In this document: positions 7,206 to 14,804 of the stretch, one piece after another
Layout: the number at the start of each line of letters is the position of its first letter
Numbering within the stretch: the first letter of the stretch is position 1
Source of the DNA: Gemmatimonadota bacterium
Lineage (GTDB): Bacteria; Gemmatimonadota; Gemmatimonadetes; Gemmatimonadales; GWC2-71-9
DNA: 36,442 bases
NCBI GenBank assembly: GCA_025358055.1
Contig: JANYKV010000011.1
Span: forward strand, 1 to 36,442
Reading direction: 5' to 3'
Translations under genes and position numbers: made by a program
Notes under the pieces: generated by a model
Databases searched by the model: none
What the model was told of the DNA's origin: nothing
Seen by the model: the letters and a program-made list of their open reading frames with translations, nothing else

Positions 7206-7239
7206 GTTTGACAAGTCGCTGCCTCGCCCCAATGTTGGT
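7206..7239 (+). repeat. 34-bp repeat, copy 2
   Basis: This is the second copy of the motif at 119-152, again starting GTTTGACAAGTCGC and ending AATGTTGGT, about 30 of 34 identical. It lies in the divergent region between the MOSC gene and the propeller lipoprotein. In the reverse direction it would encode the first residues of the longest MOSC frame, which argues for the shorter MOSC start. It has no flanking long hairpin like copy 1. Confidence 0.5.
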
Positions 7240-7261
7240 CATCATCCATGTTTCGTCCGTT

Positions 7262-7308
7262 CAGAGGATCTCATAACCTAACGGGACGTCCCACCATGAG
7301 ATCCTCTG
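7262..7308 (+). promoter_or_regulatory. 13-bp perfect inverted repeat containing the start codon
   Basis: CAGAGGATCTCAT (7262-7274) is repeated in perfect inverted form at 7296-7308, separated by 21 bases. The right arm begins with the ATG (7296) of the downstream lipoprotein gene and covers its first four codons. The spacer itself contains the 10-bp palindrome GGGACGTCCC (7283-7292). As RNA the stem would hide the start codon; as DNA it could be an operator for a dimeric regulator between the two divergent genes. No good Shine-Dalgarno sequence lies in the spacer. Confidence 0.5.
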
Positions 7309-8271
7309 TCAGCCAAGCGCTTGCCGCCATCATCGCAATCGGTTGTGCTGCCGCTTCGAGTTGCACGCCTGGTGATGCGGGGACCGGCCCGGGACCTGGT
7401 TCCGGGAAGGGGGGCCGGATGGCGTTCGTGCGCCGGCCCGGTTCCGTCAACCAGATCTACCTCATGGATGTCGACGCCTCGGGAGTGGGTTCCAACCCGA
7501 CCAGGCTCACCGGCGACGGCGATCCGGAAAACTATCCCTCGTGGTCTCCCGACGGAAAGCGCCTCCTCTAATCAGCGTGATTTCAATGGCGCCGCGATCT
7601 ACGTGATCAATGCGGACGGCACCGGCCAGCAACGTCTCTCTCCGACGCCTGGGTTCGACGTCAATCCGAGTTGGTCTCCCGACGGCACCAAGATTCTCTA
7701 CGTGAGGGTTCTCGAGATCCCTCAACCCGGCAAGCCACCGATGACCGACATTCGGGCTATGAACGCGGATGGTACGGGCAGTCACGCAATCCTGGCAAAT
7801 ACAGTCTTCAGCGTCGAACCCAGGTGGTCCGTCAACGACCAACTGGTATTCATGAGCCTGATGAACGGCAGTGGTTTGGACATCTACGTCATGAACGTCG
7901 ACGGCACCGCCCTCCGGCGCCTCACCAGCTCGCCGAACAACGGCGACCCCATGTGGTCTCCGGACGGAACCCGAATCACCTTTGGATCCGATCGCGAGGG
8001 CGGGAACAAGCTCAACATCTTCGTGATGAACGCGGACGGCAGCCAACAACAGCGGCTGACCCACTTCGATGTGCCGTATGAAGCTGGCGACACGCATTGG
8101 TCCAGCGATGGAAAAAAGATTGTCTTCGAGTACGACGTCAACGGAATGAAGCAGTCCGACCCCACCGCCCATGCCGAGGTGTGGACCATGAATCCGGATG
8201 GCAGCGGCGCGAGCAGCACGGGGATCCAATGTAGCAATGTCGGCTGCGCACCGCGCTGGCAGCCGCGGTAG
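7296..8271 (+). pseudogene. TolB-like PD40 propeller lipoprotein, frameshifted
   Basis: The product starts MRSSVSQALAAIIAIGCAAASSC, a lipoprotein-type signal with a candidate Cys at residue 23. At least five PD40/WD40-like blades follow, each with a (I/V)MN(A/V)DGT motif and a W-S-P-D-G turn; examples are YPSWSPDGKRLL, INADGTGQQRLS, MNVDGTALRRLT and MNADGSQQQRLT. The frame breaks at about 7567 within CTCCTCT: one frame ends TAA at 7569-7571 after SPDGKRLL, and the next frame continues with SNQRDFNGAAIYV. A two-base slip would restore it. This is either a true frameshift or a sequencing error. Intact homologues sit in the outer membrane or periplasm and bind proteins or glycans; the role here is unknown. 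Confidence 0.75.
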
Positions 8272-8436
8272 TCAGCGGCTCCACCCTGCCATTGATTGGC
8301 CGATGGGGCGGGCCCATCGCCGTGTTCAATCGGTCTCCTGTCTGATCGCATGTGTCCCGAAACGCCTGCTCGCATTGGTCCGGTTGTGAAATATCTATTG
8401 GCCCTCGACACCACTCATTGCCGACTGGAACGGGTG

Positions 8437-9156
8437 ATGCGCAACGAGCTTCGATTACCTATTCAACAGCCGAAGGCCTCCGACCCAACCCCAACCGAGC
8501 CGGGTTTCGACGACCGATTCGCCCTGGCATTGCGAGGATTTGGACCCATTGGACTCTTTGCGCTCCTCGTCATCCTCCTGGCCGGCCTCTGGATTGGTGC
8601 CATGCTTGTGCTCGCCTGGGTATGGCGCTCGCACACGCCTTGGCGCGACCTCGGCTTCGTGCGTCCGAGGAGGTGGACCCGTACGGTTGTGGCCGGGCTC
8701 CTTGCCGGCGTGGTCTTCAAGCTGTTTATGAAGGCGGTGCTCATGCCTCTTCTCGGCGCCGATCCGAACAATTCCGCATATCACGATCTGGTGAGAAACG
8801 GCGCCGCACTTCCCGGCATGCTCTTCACCGTCGTGATCGGCGGGGGCCTCGGCGAGGAAATCATTTGGCGTGGGTACTTGTTTGAGCGACTAGGCCGCCT
8901 ATTTGGCCCCGGCACTGGAGCCAAGTTGGCGGTACTCCTCGTAAGCGCCCTGCTGTTCGGGCTGGCCCACTACCCGGACCAAGGGATTGCCGGTGCCACG
9001 CAAGCTGTGATGACAGGAGCGATGTTCGGCGGCCTCCTCATGACCACAGGCCGGCTCTGGCTCCCCATCGTGATGCACGCGGCATTCGACGTCACCGCGG
9101 TGCTCATCATTTATTGGGATCTTGAATGGAGGGTCGCCCACTGGATCTTTCGGTAG
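8437..9156 (+). CDS. CPBP-family intramembrane metalloprotease
   Basis: This encodes 239 residues with about six to seven membrane segments from residue 35 onward. The CPBP (Abi, type II CAAX protease-like) motifs are complete: GEEIIWRGYLFERL with Glu140, Glu141 and Arg145, FGLAHYP with His178, and VMHAAFD with His214 and Asp218. These residues form the metal-dependent active site inside the membrane in the Rce1-like family. Bacterial members process membrane peptides or give immunity to bacteriocins, and no substrate gene is adjacent. I chose ATG 8437, after GTG 8434, because homology starts soon after; the frame is open upstream to 8296 with low-quality sequence. It follows the frameshifted propeller gene by 165 bases. 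Confidence 0.85.
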   Translation: MRNELRLPIQQPKASDPTPTEPGFDDRFALALRGFGPIGLFALLVILLAGLWIGAMLVLAWVWRSHTPWRDLGFVRPRRWTRTVVAGLLAGVVFKLFMKAVLMPLLGADPNNSAYHDLVRNGAALPGMLFTVVIGGGLGEEIIWRGYLFERLGRLFGPGTGAKLAVLLVSALLFGLAHYPDQGIAGATQAVMTGAMFGGLLMTTGRLWLPIVMHAAFDVTAVLIIYWDLEWRVAHWIFR

Positions 9157-9305
9157 ATGGGACGCTGGGCTTGGTGGGCCATCCAATCCGCGCGTGCTAC
9201 TGCCGCGGCCCTCAGCGCTTCAGCCGCCGCGCGATATCTTTAGGCTGCTGGGCTGCGGCGACTTCGGTCGGCCCTACACAGTCCGTTAGGCGGTAACACA
9301 TCACC

Positions 9306-9860
9306 ATGCATACATCGCGGTGCATCATAGTCGCCCTCACGGCCAGCCTGCTGGGTTGTGCCGGTCGCAGGCACGTTGATCAAGCCCGCACAGCCTGCCC
9401 CGCACCACCGTTGCGGACTGGCGGCTGGGTCTCCATCAGCGACTCTTTGGGCATAGCGTTCCGCCTTCCTCCGAACTACCATGAGCGTCCCACGGGGACG
9501 GCAAGTCGCGAATGGGTCCTCGACGGCGACGATCAGCAATACATTATACTGGGCTACATCGCGTCTTCGAGCCCGCCGGCATCCCTCGGCCGCGCGGTCT
9601 CACCCGGCATGCTGGAGATGACCCAATGCATCGACTCCGTTGGGACACGGGAGCTCCTCGTCCAGGCGTGGCGTACCCGTGGAGGCACGTTTCGCAACGG
9701 TCAGTGCCTGGACCGCTACGATGTCTTTGCCGTCGTTCCGGTCCGAGCAGATCTGCGTTTGTACCTCATGAGCGGTAGCTACAAGCGCGGCACCCAAGAC
9801 ATTGCGCTTGCCGCCGTGCGCACAATTGCCGTTGGCCTCAAGAGCACAGCGCCGAGGTAG
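9306..9860 (+). CDS. hypothetical lipoprotein
   Basis: This encodes 184 residues. A clear type II signal peptide ends in the lipobox LLGC with Cys18, so the protein is probably anchored to a membrane by lipid. The mature part has four further cysteines (for example RTACPAPP, EMTQCIDSVG and FRNGQCLDRYD) that may form disulfides. It includes a beta-rich stretch typical of small periplasmic domains of the PsbP/LpqN kind (GWVSISDSLGIAFRLPPNY, ending YLMSGSYKRGTQDIALAAVRTIAVGL); that resemblance is weak. No enzymatic motif is visible. The gene stands alone between the CPBP protease and the amidohydrolase, all on the same strand, with gaps of 149 and 198 bases. Confidence 0.68.
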   Translation: MHTSRCIIVALTASLLGCAGRRHVDQARTACPAPPLRTGGWVSISDSLGIAFRLPPNYHERPTGTASREWVLDGDDQQYIILGYIASSSPPASLGRAVSPGMLEMTQCIDSVGTRELLVQAWRTRGGTFRNGQCLDRYDVFAVVPVRADLRLYLMSGSYKRGTQDIALAAVRTIAVGLKSTAPR

Positions 9861-10058
9861 ATCAGCCAGAGCCAGTCGTCGGTTTCTTGGAAGGCCAAGG
9901 TGATGTTGTTTGAGCGCGCCGGCGATGAAGGGGAGGTTGTGCTTGGGCCGAACGTGCCGGCGTTCTGACCCGCTTGGCCAGGAAGTGCCCGGATATTCGA
10001 CTGGGGGCAGGCGGGCCATGACTGCCCCGTCCCCAATCCGCAATCGCGAGGAGAGTTC

Positions 10059-11411
10059 ATGAAGCCGCCCAGGGTCGTGACCTTCACGGTCGCTTGTAGC
10101 GTTGCGGTCCTAGCCTGGACCTCGGCCTGCGATGGCCCCGCGGCGGCACGGTCCGCCGAGTCGGGGGCCGACCCGGAAATCACCGCGTTCATCGGGGCAA
10201 TTCGCGCGGTGGACAACCACAGCCATCCCAACAGCGTCGCTCCGAGCGACTCGGATGCGGACGCACTCCCGCTCGACGGAATCCCATTCGAGCTACCGGT
10301 GCGGCTCAGACCGGGCAACCCGGCCTGGGTTGCCGCCTACCAGGCACTCTACAAGTATGCGTACGACGACACGACCGCCCTGCACCTGAAGGAGTTGCGC
10401 GGCACGATGCAGAGCATCGCCAAGGAGCAGGGCGATCGGTTCCCCACGTGGGTGCTGGACCAGGTCGGCACGGAGGTCTTGCTCGCGAACCGCATCGCCA
10501 TGGGCCCGGGGCTCGCGCCGCCGCGTTTTCGCTGGGTGTCGTACGCGGACGCGCTGATGTTGCCGCTGTCCACGAAGGCCGAGGCCGCCACATCGCCCGA
10601 TCGCCAGAAACTCTTCCCGCTGGAGGACAAGCTCCTGCAGCGCTACCGGTCCGACCTCAAGGTTGGGAAGCGCCCGGGGACGCTCGACGCGTATTTGAGA
10701 ATGGTGGTGACCCCCACGCTCGAGGCTCAGCAAAAGGGCGGTTGCGTCGCGGTGAAGTTCGAGGCTGCGTACCTTCGTCCGCTAGACTTCGACGAGGTGC
10801 CCGTCGCGATCGCCAGCAAGATCTACGCGACCTATGCCGGCGGCGGCGAGCCGTCCCACGCCGACTACAAGGCGCTCCAGGACTTCCTCTTCCGCTACAT
10901 CGCGCGGGAGGCCGGCCGGCTCGGGATGGCGGTCCACGTCCATTCGTTCGACGGATTCGGCAATTTCTTCAGTGTGGCCGGGGCCGACCCTCTGCACCTG
11001 GAGTCGGCGTTCAACGACCCGACCCTGGCCAAGACGAACTTCGTCATCGTCCATGGTGGCGGAGTCTATTCGCCTCACGCCGGCGCGCTGCTGTCGAAGC
11101 CGAACGTCTACCTGGACCTGTCGCTGATGACAATGGCCTATCCGCCGGCCAAGCTAGCCGAGGTCTTGAGGGATTGGCTCATTCAGTATCCGGAGAAGGT
11201 GCTCTTCGGCTCCGACGCCGCTGCGTTCGGGCCGGATATGGGCTGGGAGCTGGCCGCCTGGATTGCGACGAAGAACGGGAGAGCAGCCCTCGCGTTAGCG
11301 CTCACCGACATGATTCGGAAGGGCGAGGTCAGCCATGCCCGCGCCGAGGAGATCGCGACGATGGTCATGCGCACGAATGCAGGAAAGCTGTACAAACTCG
11401 AGCTGAAGTGA
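10059..11411 (+). CDS. lipoprotein amidohydrolase (Amidohydro_2-like)
   Basis: This encodes 450 residues. A lipoprotein signal ends at TSAC (Cys24), and a purine-rich GAGGAGAG lies just upstream of ATG 10059. The mature protein is a TIM-barrel metal-dependent hydrolase of the amidohydrolase-2 type: the strand-1 motif VDNHSHPN gives His54 and His56, followed by AVHVHSFDG on a later strand, FVIVHGGG, and the strand-8 Asp in KVLFGSDAAAFGP. Family members hydrolyse or decarboxylate cyclic amides and aromatic acids; this one acts outside the cytoplasm, and its substrate is unknown. MVMRTNAGKLY near the end is typical of the family C-terminal helix. It is convergent with the RCC1 gene, with a strong hairpin between them. 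Confidence 0.85.
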   Translation: MKPPRVVTFTVACSVAVLAWTSACDGPAAARSAESGADPEITAFIGAIRAVDNHSHPNSVAPSDSDADALPLDGIPFELPVRLRPGNPAWVAAYQALYKYAYDDTTALHLKELRGTMQSIAKEQGDRFPTWVLDQVGTEVLLANRIAMGPGLAPPRFRWVSYADALMLPLSTKAEAATSPDRQKLFPLEDKLLQRYRSDLKVGKRPGTLDAYLRMVVTPTLEAQQKGGCVAVKFEAAYLRPLDFDEVPVAIASKIYATYAGGGEPSHADYKALQDFLFRYIAREAGRLGMAVHVHSFDGFGNFFSVAGADPLHLESAFNDPTLAKTNFVIVHGGGVYSPHAGALLSKPNVYLDLSLMTMAYPPAKLAEVLRDWLIQYPEKVLFGSDAAAFGPDMGWELAAWIATKNGRAALALALTDMIRKGEVSHARAEEIATMVMRTNAGKLYKLELK

Positions 11412-11453
11412 GTCGGCCAGCCGGCTACCTCGCGCAGATAAACCACGTGTATG

Positions 11454-11482
11454 CGCGCGCCGAACCTGGAAACTGGCGCGCG
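11454..11482. terminator. possible bidirectional terminator hairpin
   Basis: CGCGCGCC (11454-11461) and GGCGCGCG (11475-11482) form an 8-bp GC-only stem with a 13-base loop in the 152-bp gap between two convergent genes. There is no U-tract on either side, so termination would not be of the classical intrinsic type. The position is the main support. Confidence 0.35.
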
Positions 11483-11563
11483 AACCTCGCGTCCGAGGTC
11501 GGCTGACGCACGAGTTCAAACTCAACGGGAGGAGCGCCAATGCGCGGCGCCGATCTCGAATTG

Positions 11564-13048
11564 TCAGGGCGCGATCGGCCCCGAGATCGCCCTAGGCACC
11601 GACGTGTTGGCTCCGAAGGAACCCAGCTGGAAGTTACGGTTATTGCCCCAGCATACGCCCCGTCCCGCGGGGCGGATCGCGCAGGCGTGCTCCCACCCGA
11701 CCGCGAGGGCGGTGAGCCCCAATTCTCCCGGCACCTGGGTCGGAGTGGACTCAAAGGTCCCTCCCCAACACCACGAGTGGCCGGCCTGGTCGAGCCCGCA
11801 CGCGAAGCCGTTTGCGGAGATCTTGGTGAAGGGAACGCCACCCGCTACAGATGCCGGCAACGGGTGCGGGACGCTATCGCGAACCCCCAGTCCCAGCTGA
11901 CCCTGACTGTTATTGCCCCAACAGAGGACCTCACCTCCCCGACGCCGGGCGCAGGTGAAGGCGCCGCCGGCCACGAGTTCCTCCACCACGCCCTGCAACA
12001 CGCTCTGGACCGGAATCAGGCGATTCGTGATCGAACCATCGCCAAGTTGTCCCGACTCGTTCGCACCCCAGCAGAAGACGGAGCCAGCGGCGGTAACACC
12101 GCAGGAATAGCCGAGCCCAGTCGCGAGTTGACGAAATTCGAGGTCTCCCTCGACGCGAAACGGGCGCAGTGCATAAGGAGGGCCACCCAGTGGGGTTCGC
12201 GGAGGCAGCGGATTGGCGGTGCCGATCTGTCCATAGGTGTTGTCACCCCAGCACCAGGCGTGTCGGTTGAGGTCCACCCCGCAGGTATGATCAGGCGATG
12301 GTGTGTTGAGGAGCTCTTTGCCCGAGTTGGCCGAGAGGGTGGTGAAGCGATGTCCGCCGTCGATCTCCCCGGGATCCCGGTTGGTCACGTCGCTGCGGCC
12401 GAGCGCGTTGTCGCCCCAGCACACCGTGGGCCCTGCGAGAGTGATTCCGCAGCCATGGTTCGGGCCGAGACTCACCTGGGCGAATCGGAGGCCGGCGGCA
12501 AACGCTGCGGCGGGAATGACCCCTGAGACTGGGTTGAACGAATCGGACCGTACGGCGCGCTGGGGCCAACAGAATGCGGCGCCATCGGCCGCCAAACTAC
12601 AGCTCTTATATTGGCTGGCTGCCACTGGCCCGAGGGCCACGAACGCGTCCGCGACCCGGATCCAGCTAGACCCGCTGACGGTTCCCGTCGCCTGCGTCTC
12701 GACTGACGCCGTCACGATGGCTTGACCACGCTGAAGGCCAAGAACAACCCCGTTCGCTGAGATCGACAAAACCGATGGGCTATTGGAGTTCCACGTCAGC
12801 GTTGCCGGAACGGGCCCGCCCGGGACGCAGACGAGTTGGTCACAATCGAGGCCCAAGGCTTGGCCCTGCATGGCAAGGTCCTCGCCAATCAGGAGATCAT
12901 ATGAAGACGGCGAGACTTGAATCTCCGACAGCATAGCCGGACGGGAGTCGCCTGGGGGCTCCGGGACGTTATTAGCCTCTGTCGGCGGACGACACCCTTG
13001 CAGCGTTAGGAGCAGGACCGCGGCGGAAACGGAATGAGTCGCGTACAT
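11564..13048 (-). CDS. BIG2 plus RCC1-repeat lipoprotein
   Basis: This encodes 494 residues from ATG 13048; the frame also opens at 13075. The signal peptide ends with lipobox LQGC (Cys19). Residues 45-140 form a BIG2/Ig-like domain (LTWNSNSPSVLSISANGVV). From about residue 150 to the end there are repeated RCC1/ALS2CR-type blades with the pattern CGVxxxGxxxCWGxNxxGQLG; examples are SCGVTAAGSVFCWGANESG, TCARRRGGEVLCWGNNSQG and ACAIRPAGRGVCWGNNRNF. The paired cysteines in each blade suggest disulfides in an exported seven-bladed propeller. Such proteins are common surface proteins in soil bacteria and presumably bind ligands. It follows soxB on the same strand, but about 90 bases apart, and need not be functionally linked. 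Confidence 0.85.
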   Translation of the reverse strand: MYATHSVSAAVLLLTLQGCRPPTEANNVPEPPGDSRPAMLSEIQVSPSSYDLLIGEDLAMQGQALGLDCDQLVCVPGGPVPATLTWNSNSPSVLSISANGVVLGLQRGQAIVTASVETQATGTVSGSSWIRVADAFVALGPVAASQYKSCSLAADGAAFCWPQRAVRSDSFNPVSGVIPAAAFAAGLRFAQVSLGPNHGCGITLAGPTVCWGDNALGRSDVTNRDPGEIDGGHRFTTLSANSGKELLNTPSPDHTCGVDLNRHAWCWGDNTYGQIGTANPLPPRTPLGGPPYALRPFRVEGDLEFRQLATGLGYSCGVTAAGSVFCWGANESGQLGDGSITNRLIPVQSVLQGVVEELVAGGAFTCARRRGGEVLCWGNNSQGQLGLGVRDSVPHPLPASVAGGVPFTKISANGFACGLDQAGHSWCWGGTFESTPTQVPGELGLTALAVGWEHACAIRPAGRGVCWGNNRNFQLGSFGANTSVPRAISGPIAP

Positions 13049-13141
13049 GCGAGGACTATGGCCGCGCCGCGTCAAGCCAAAGTCAAGTACGGGCGAGGAT
13101 GTGGATGCAGGTCCGGATCTGACCCAACACGGACGCCAACG

Positions 13142-14335
13142 CTAGTGCGTCCCCGCCGACGCCCGCTCCGGCACAGCGCGGTCCCACCGGAACCGATCGA
13201 GCGCGAACGGCGCCATCAGAGGTGGCACTTTCCCGCTCGCCAACAACTCCGCCATGAGGATGCCGGAAGCGGGGATCGCCTTGAACCCCCAAGTACCCCA
13301 ACCGGAGGAGATGCAAAAGCGATCCACAGCCGTGAGTCCCATCAGCGGCGAATAGTCCGGCGTCATATCGCACACACCCGTCCACTGCCGAAGGATGCGG
13401 AGCCTCGCCATGAAGGGAAACAGGTCAATCGCTCGGGACGCGCACGACGCAAGGAAAGGAAAGGTGGACCGAGTTGCGTAACTCGAATAAGGATCGATCT
13501 CGGCGCCAACGAGGAGCTCACCGCGCGCGCTCTGCGAAATATAGATATGGAGATCGGCGGAGGCGACGATTCGATCCAGCACCGGCTTGTATGCTTCGGT
13601 GACAAAGGCTTGGAGCGGATGCGTTACAATCGGAAGTCGAATCCGCGCCATCTCGGCGATTTGCGTCACGTACCCGCCCACGGCGCTCAGCACCGCCCCG
13701 GCCCCGATGAAGCCTCGGTTCGTTTCGACGCCGAGGCACCGGGCCCCCTCGATGCGAAGACCCGTCACCTCGACGCCCTGGTGGATCTGCACTCCCAATC
13801 GCTCTGCCGCGGCAGCGTAGCCCCACGCCACTGCGTCATGGCGGATGATGGCGCCTGGTGGATGATAGGCGGCGCCCAAGATGGGACGTTTCGAGCCCGC
13901 CGTCATGTCCAACTGCGGACACACTTCGTGCACCTGCTCGGCGCCCAAGAACACGGTGTTCACCCCGAAATGCTGGTTTTGCAACGCACGTTCTCGTTGA
14001 TTGCGCAATTGCGGCTCCGAATGCGCGAGCCAAAGCAGGCCGCGTTCGGATCGGAGCATATTGTAGTCGAGGTCTTGCGCGAGGGTGGCGTAGAGATCGA
14101 AACTCTTTTTGTAGAACCGGATCGTCTCGGGGGTCTTATAGTTGGCGCGTAACACCGTCGTATTCCGGCCGGTACCGCCGGACCCGATGTAGGCCCGCTC
14201 GAGGACCACAACCCGGCGCACCCCAAATTCTTTCGCGAGATAGTACGCTGTCGCTAGGCCGTGTCCCCCGCCCCCGATGATCACGACATCGTAGGAGGGT
14301 TCCAGCGTGTGGGAGCGAAGGTGAACTTTAGGCAA
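13142..14335 (-). CDS. soxB: sarcosine oxidase beta-subunit-like FAD oxidoreductase
   Basis: This encodes 397 residues. The N-terminal dinucleotide-binding motif is VVIIGGGGHGLATAYYLAKEFG, with the GxGxxG glycines and an acidic residue at the end of strand 2 (VVVLERA). The C-terminal half has the SoxB signatures HPLQAFVTEAYKPVLDRIV, YISQSARGELLVGAEID, RQWTGVCDMTPDYSPLMG and SGWGTWGFKAIPASG. In the known heterotetrameric enzyme this subunit holds FAD and oxidises the N-methyl amine (sarcosine to glycine), with FMN at its interface with alpha. The ATG at 14335 overlaps the end of the gamma gene by 8 bases. It is the last of four overlapping sox genes, whereas in most described operons soxB comes first. 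Confidence 0.9.
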   Translation of the reverse strand: MPKVHLRSHTLEPSYDVVIIGGGGHGLATAYYLAKEFGVRRVVVLERAYIGSGGTGRNTTVLRANYKTPETIRFYKKSFDLYATLAQDLDYNMLRSERGLLWLAHSEPQLRNQRERALQNQHFGVNTVFLGAEQVHEVCPQLDMTAGSKRPILGAAYHPPGAIIRHDAVAWGYAAAAERLGVQIHQGVEVTGLRIEGARCLGVETNRGFIGAGAVLSAVGGYVTQIAEMARIRLPIVTHPLQAFVTEAYKPVLDRIVASADLHIYISQSARGELLVGAEIDPYSSYATRSTFPFLASCASRAIDLFPFMARLRILRQWTGVCDMTPDYSPLMGLTAVDRFCISSGWGTWGFKAIPASGILMAELLASGKVPPLMAPFALDRFRWDRAVPERASAGTH

Positions 14336-14804
14336 ACGGACGTGACTCCTCGAATTCCAAGCCTAGGTCCCCTGATACCGCTACGATCCGATCCCGAAGG
14401 TGATGTCCCACCGGAGCCGGGACCATGAGATGTGCCGTGTCACCGAGGAGCAACAACTTGCCGGAGACCCCGGCAATTGCGCCTTGGACAAACCCATAGC
14501 CGCCAGACGGAAGGTCGGCCACCATGAGTCTCCCCAAAACCTGGCGAACTTCCGGTCCACGGACCGACCAGATGCTCCATCCATCCGTTTGATCGACGAC
14601 CAGGCCATCGCTCAGAGGTGGGCCTACTTGTCCAACGGCCTCCGTGCTCGTTTGAGATCGAACCGAGCGGTCTCCGATGATCCAAGCCTCATCGCTCGCC
14701 ACGCGCGCGACACGGCTCCCCGAGGTCACCCGGAGGGCATCGAGCACAGATCGATCCGCATGAACCGCGATGATGAAGGCATGAGTGGCGAAGAGACTAA
14801 GCAC
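14328..14804 (-). CDS. soxG: sarcosine oxidase gamma-subunit-like protein
   Basis: This encodes 158 residues from GTG 14804, which overlaps the last 8 bases of the alpha gene and follows a G-rich tract; the longer frame up to 14876 lies wholly within soxA and is unlikely. The sequence is of the folate-binding GcvT/SoxG type: VLDALRVTSGSRVARVASDEAWIIG, then DQTDGWSIWSVRGPEVRQVLGRL, and YGFVQGAIAGVSGKLLLLGDTAHLMVP, LRDRIVAVSGDLGLEFEES. In the known enzyme, gamma is a structural subunit contacting alpha. It is somewhat shorter than typical gamma subunits (about 190-200 residues), losing mainly the N-terminal part. Recognition rests on context as much as on sequence. Confidence 0.75.
   Translation of the reverse strand: MLSLFATHAFIIAVHADRSVLDALRVTSGSRVARVASDEAWIIGDRSVRSQTSTEAVGQVGPPLSDGLVVDQTDGWSIWSVRGPEVRQVLGRLMVADLPSGGYGFVQGAIAGVSGKLLLLGDTAHLMVPAPVGHHLRDRIVAVSGDLGLEFEESRPFA

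Noticed and set aside
6226-7281. 351-codon + strand frame opposite the MOSC gene
   Set aside because: It is the antisense shadow of a protein with clear MOSC motifs; the product is Arg/Pro/His-rich with no domain pattern.
9285-9291. GTTAGGC box before the 184-aa lipoprotein, a perfect R'-type core
   Set aside because: No R'' box or complementary arm is found in the preceding 150 bases, so an attC site is not supported.
10448-11506. 352-codon + frame overlapping the amidohydrolase
   Set aside because: It is a +1-frame shadow of a gene with intact metal ligands, a lipobox and a good ribosome binding site.
13034-14152. 372-codon + frame opposite soxB
   Set aside because: It is antisense to conserved SoxB sequence; composition is typical of high-GC shadow frames.
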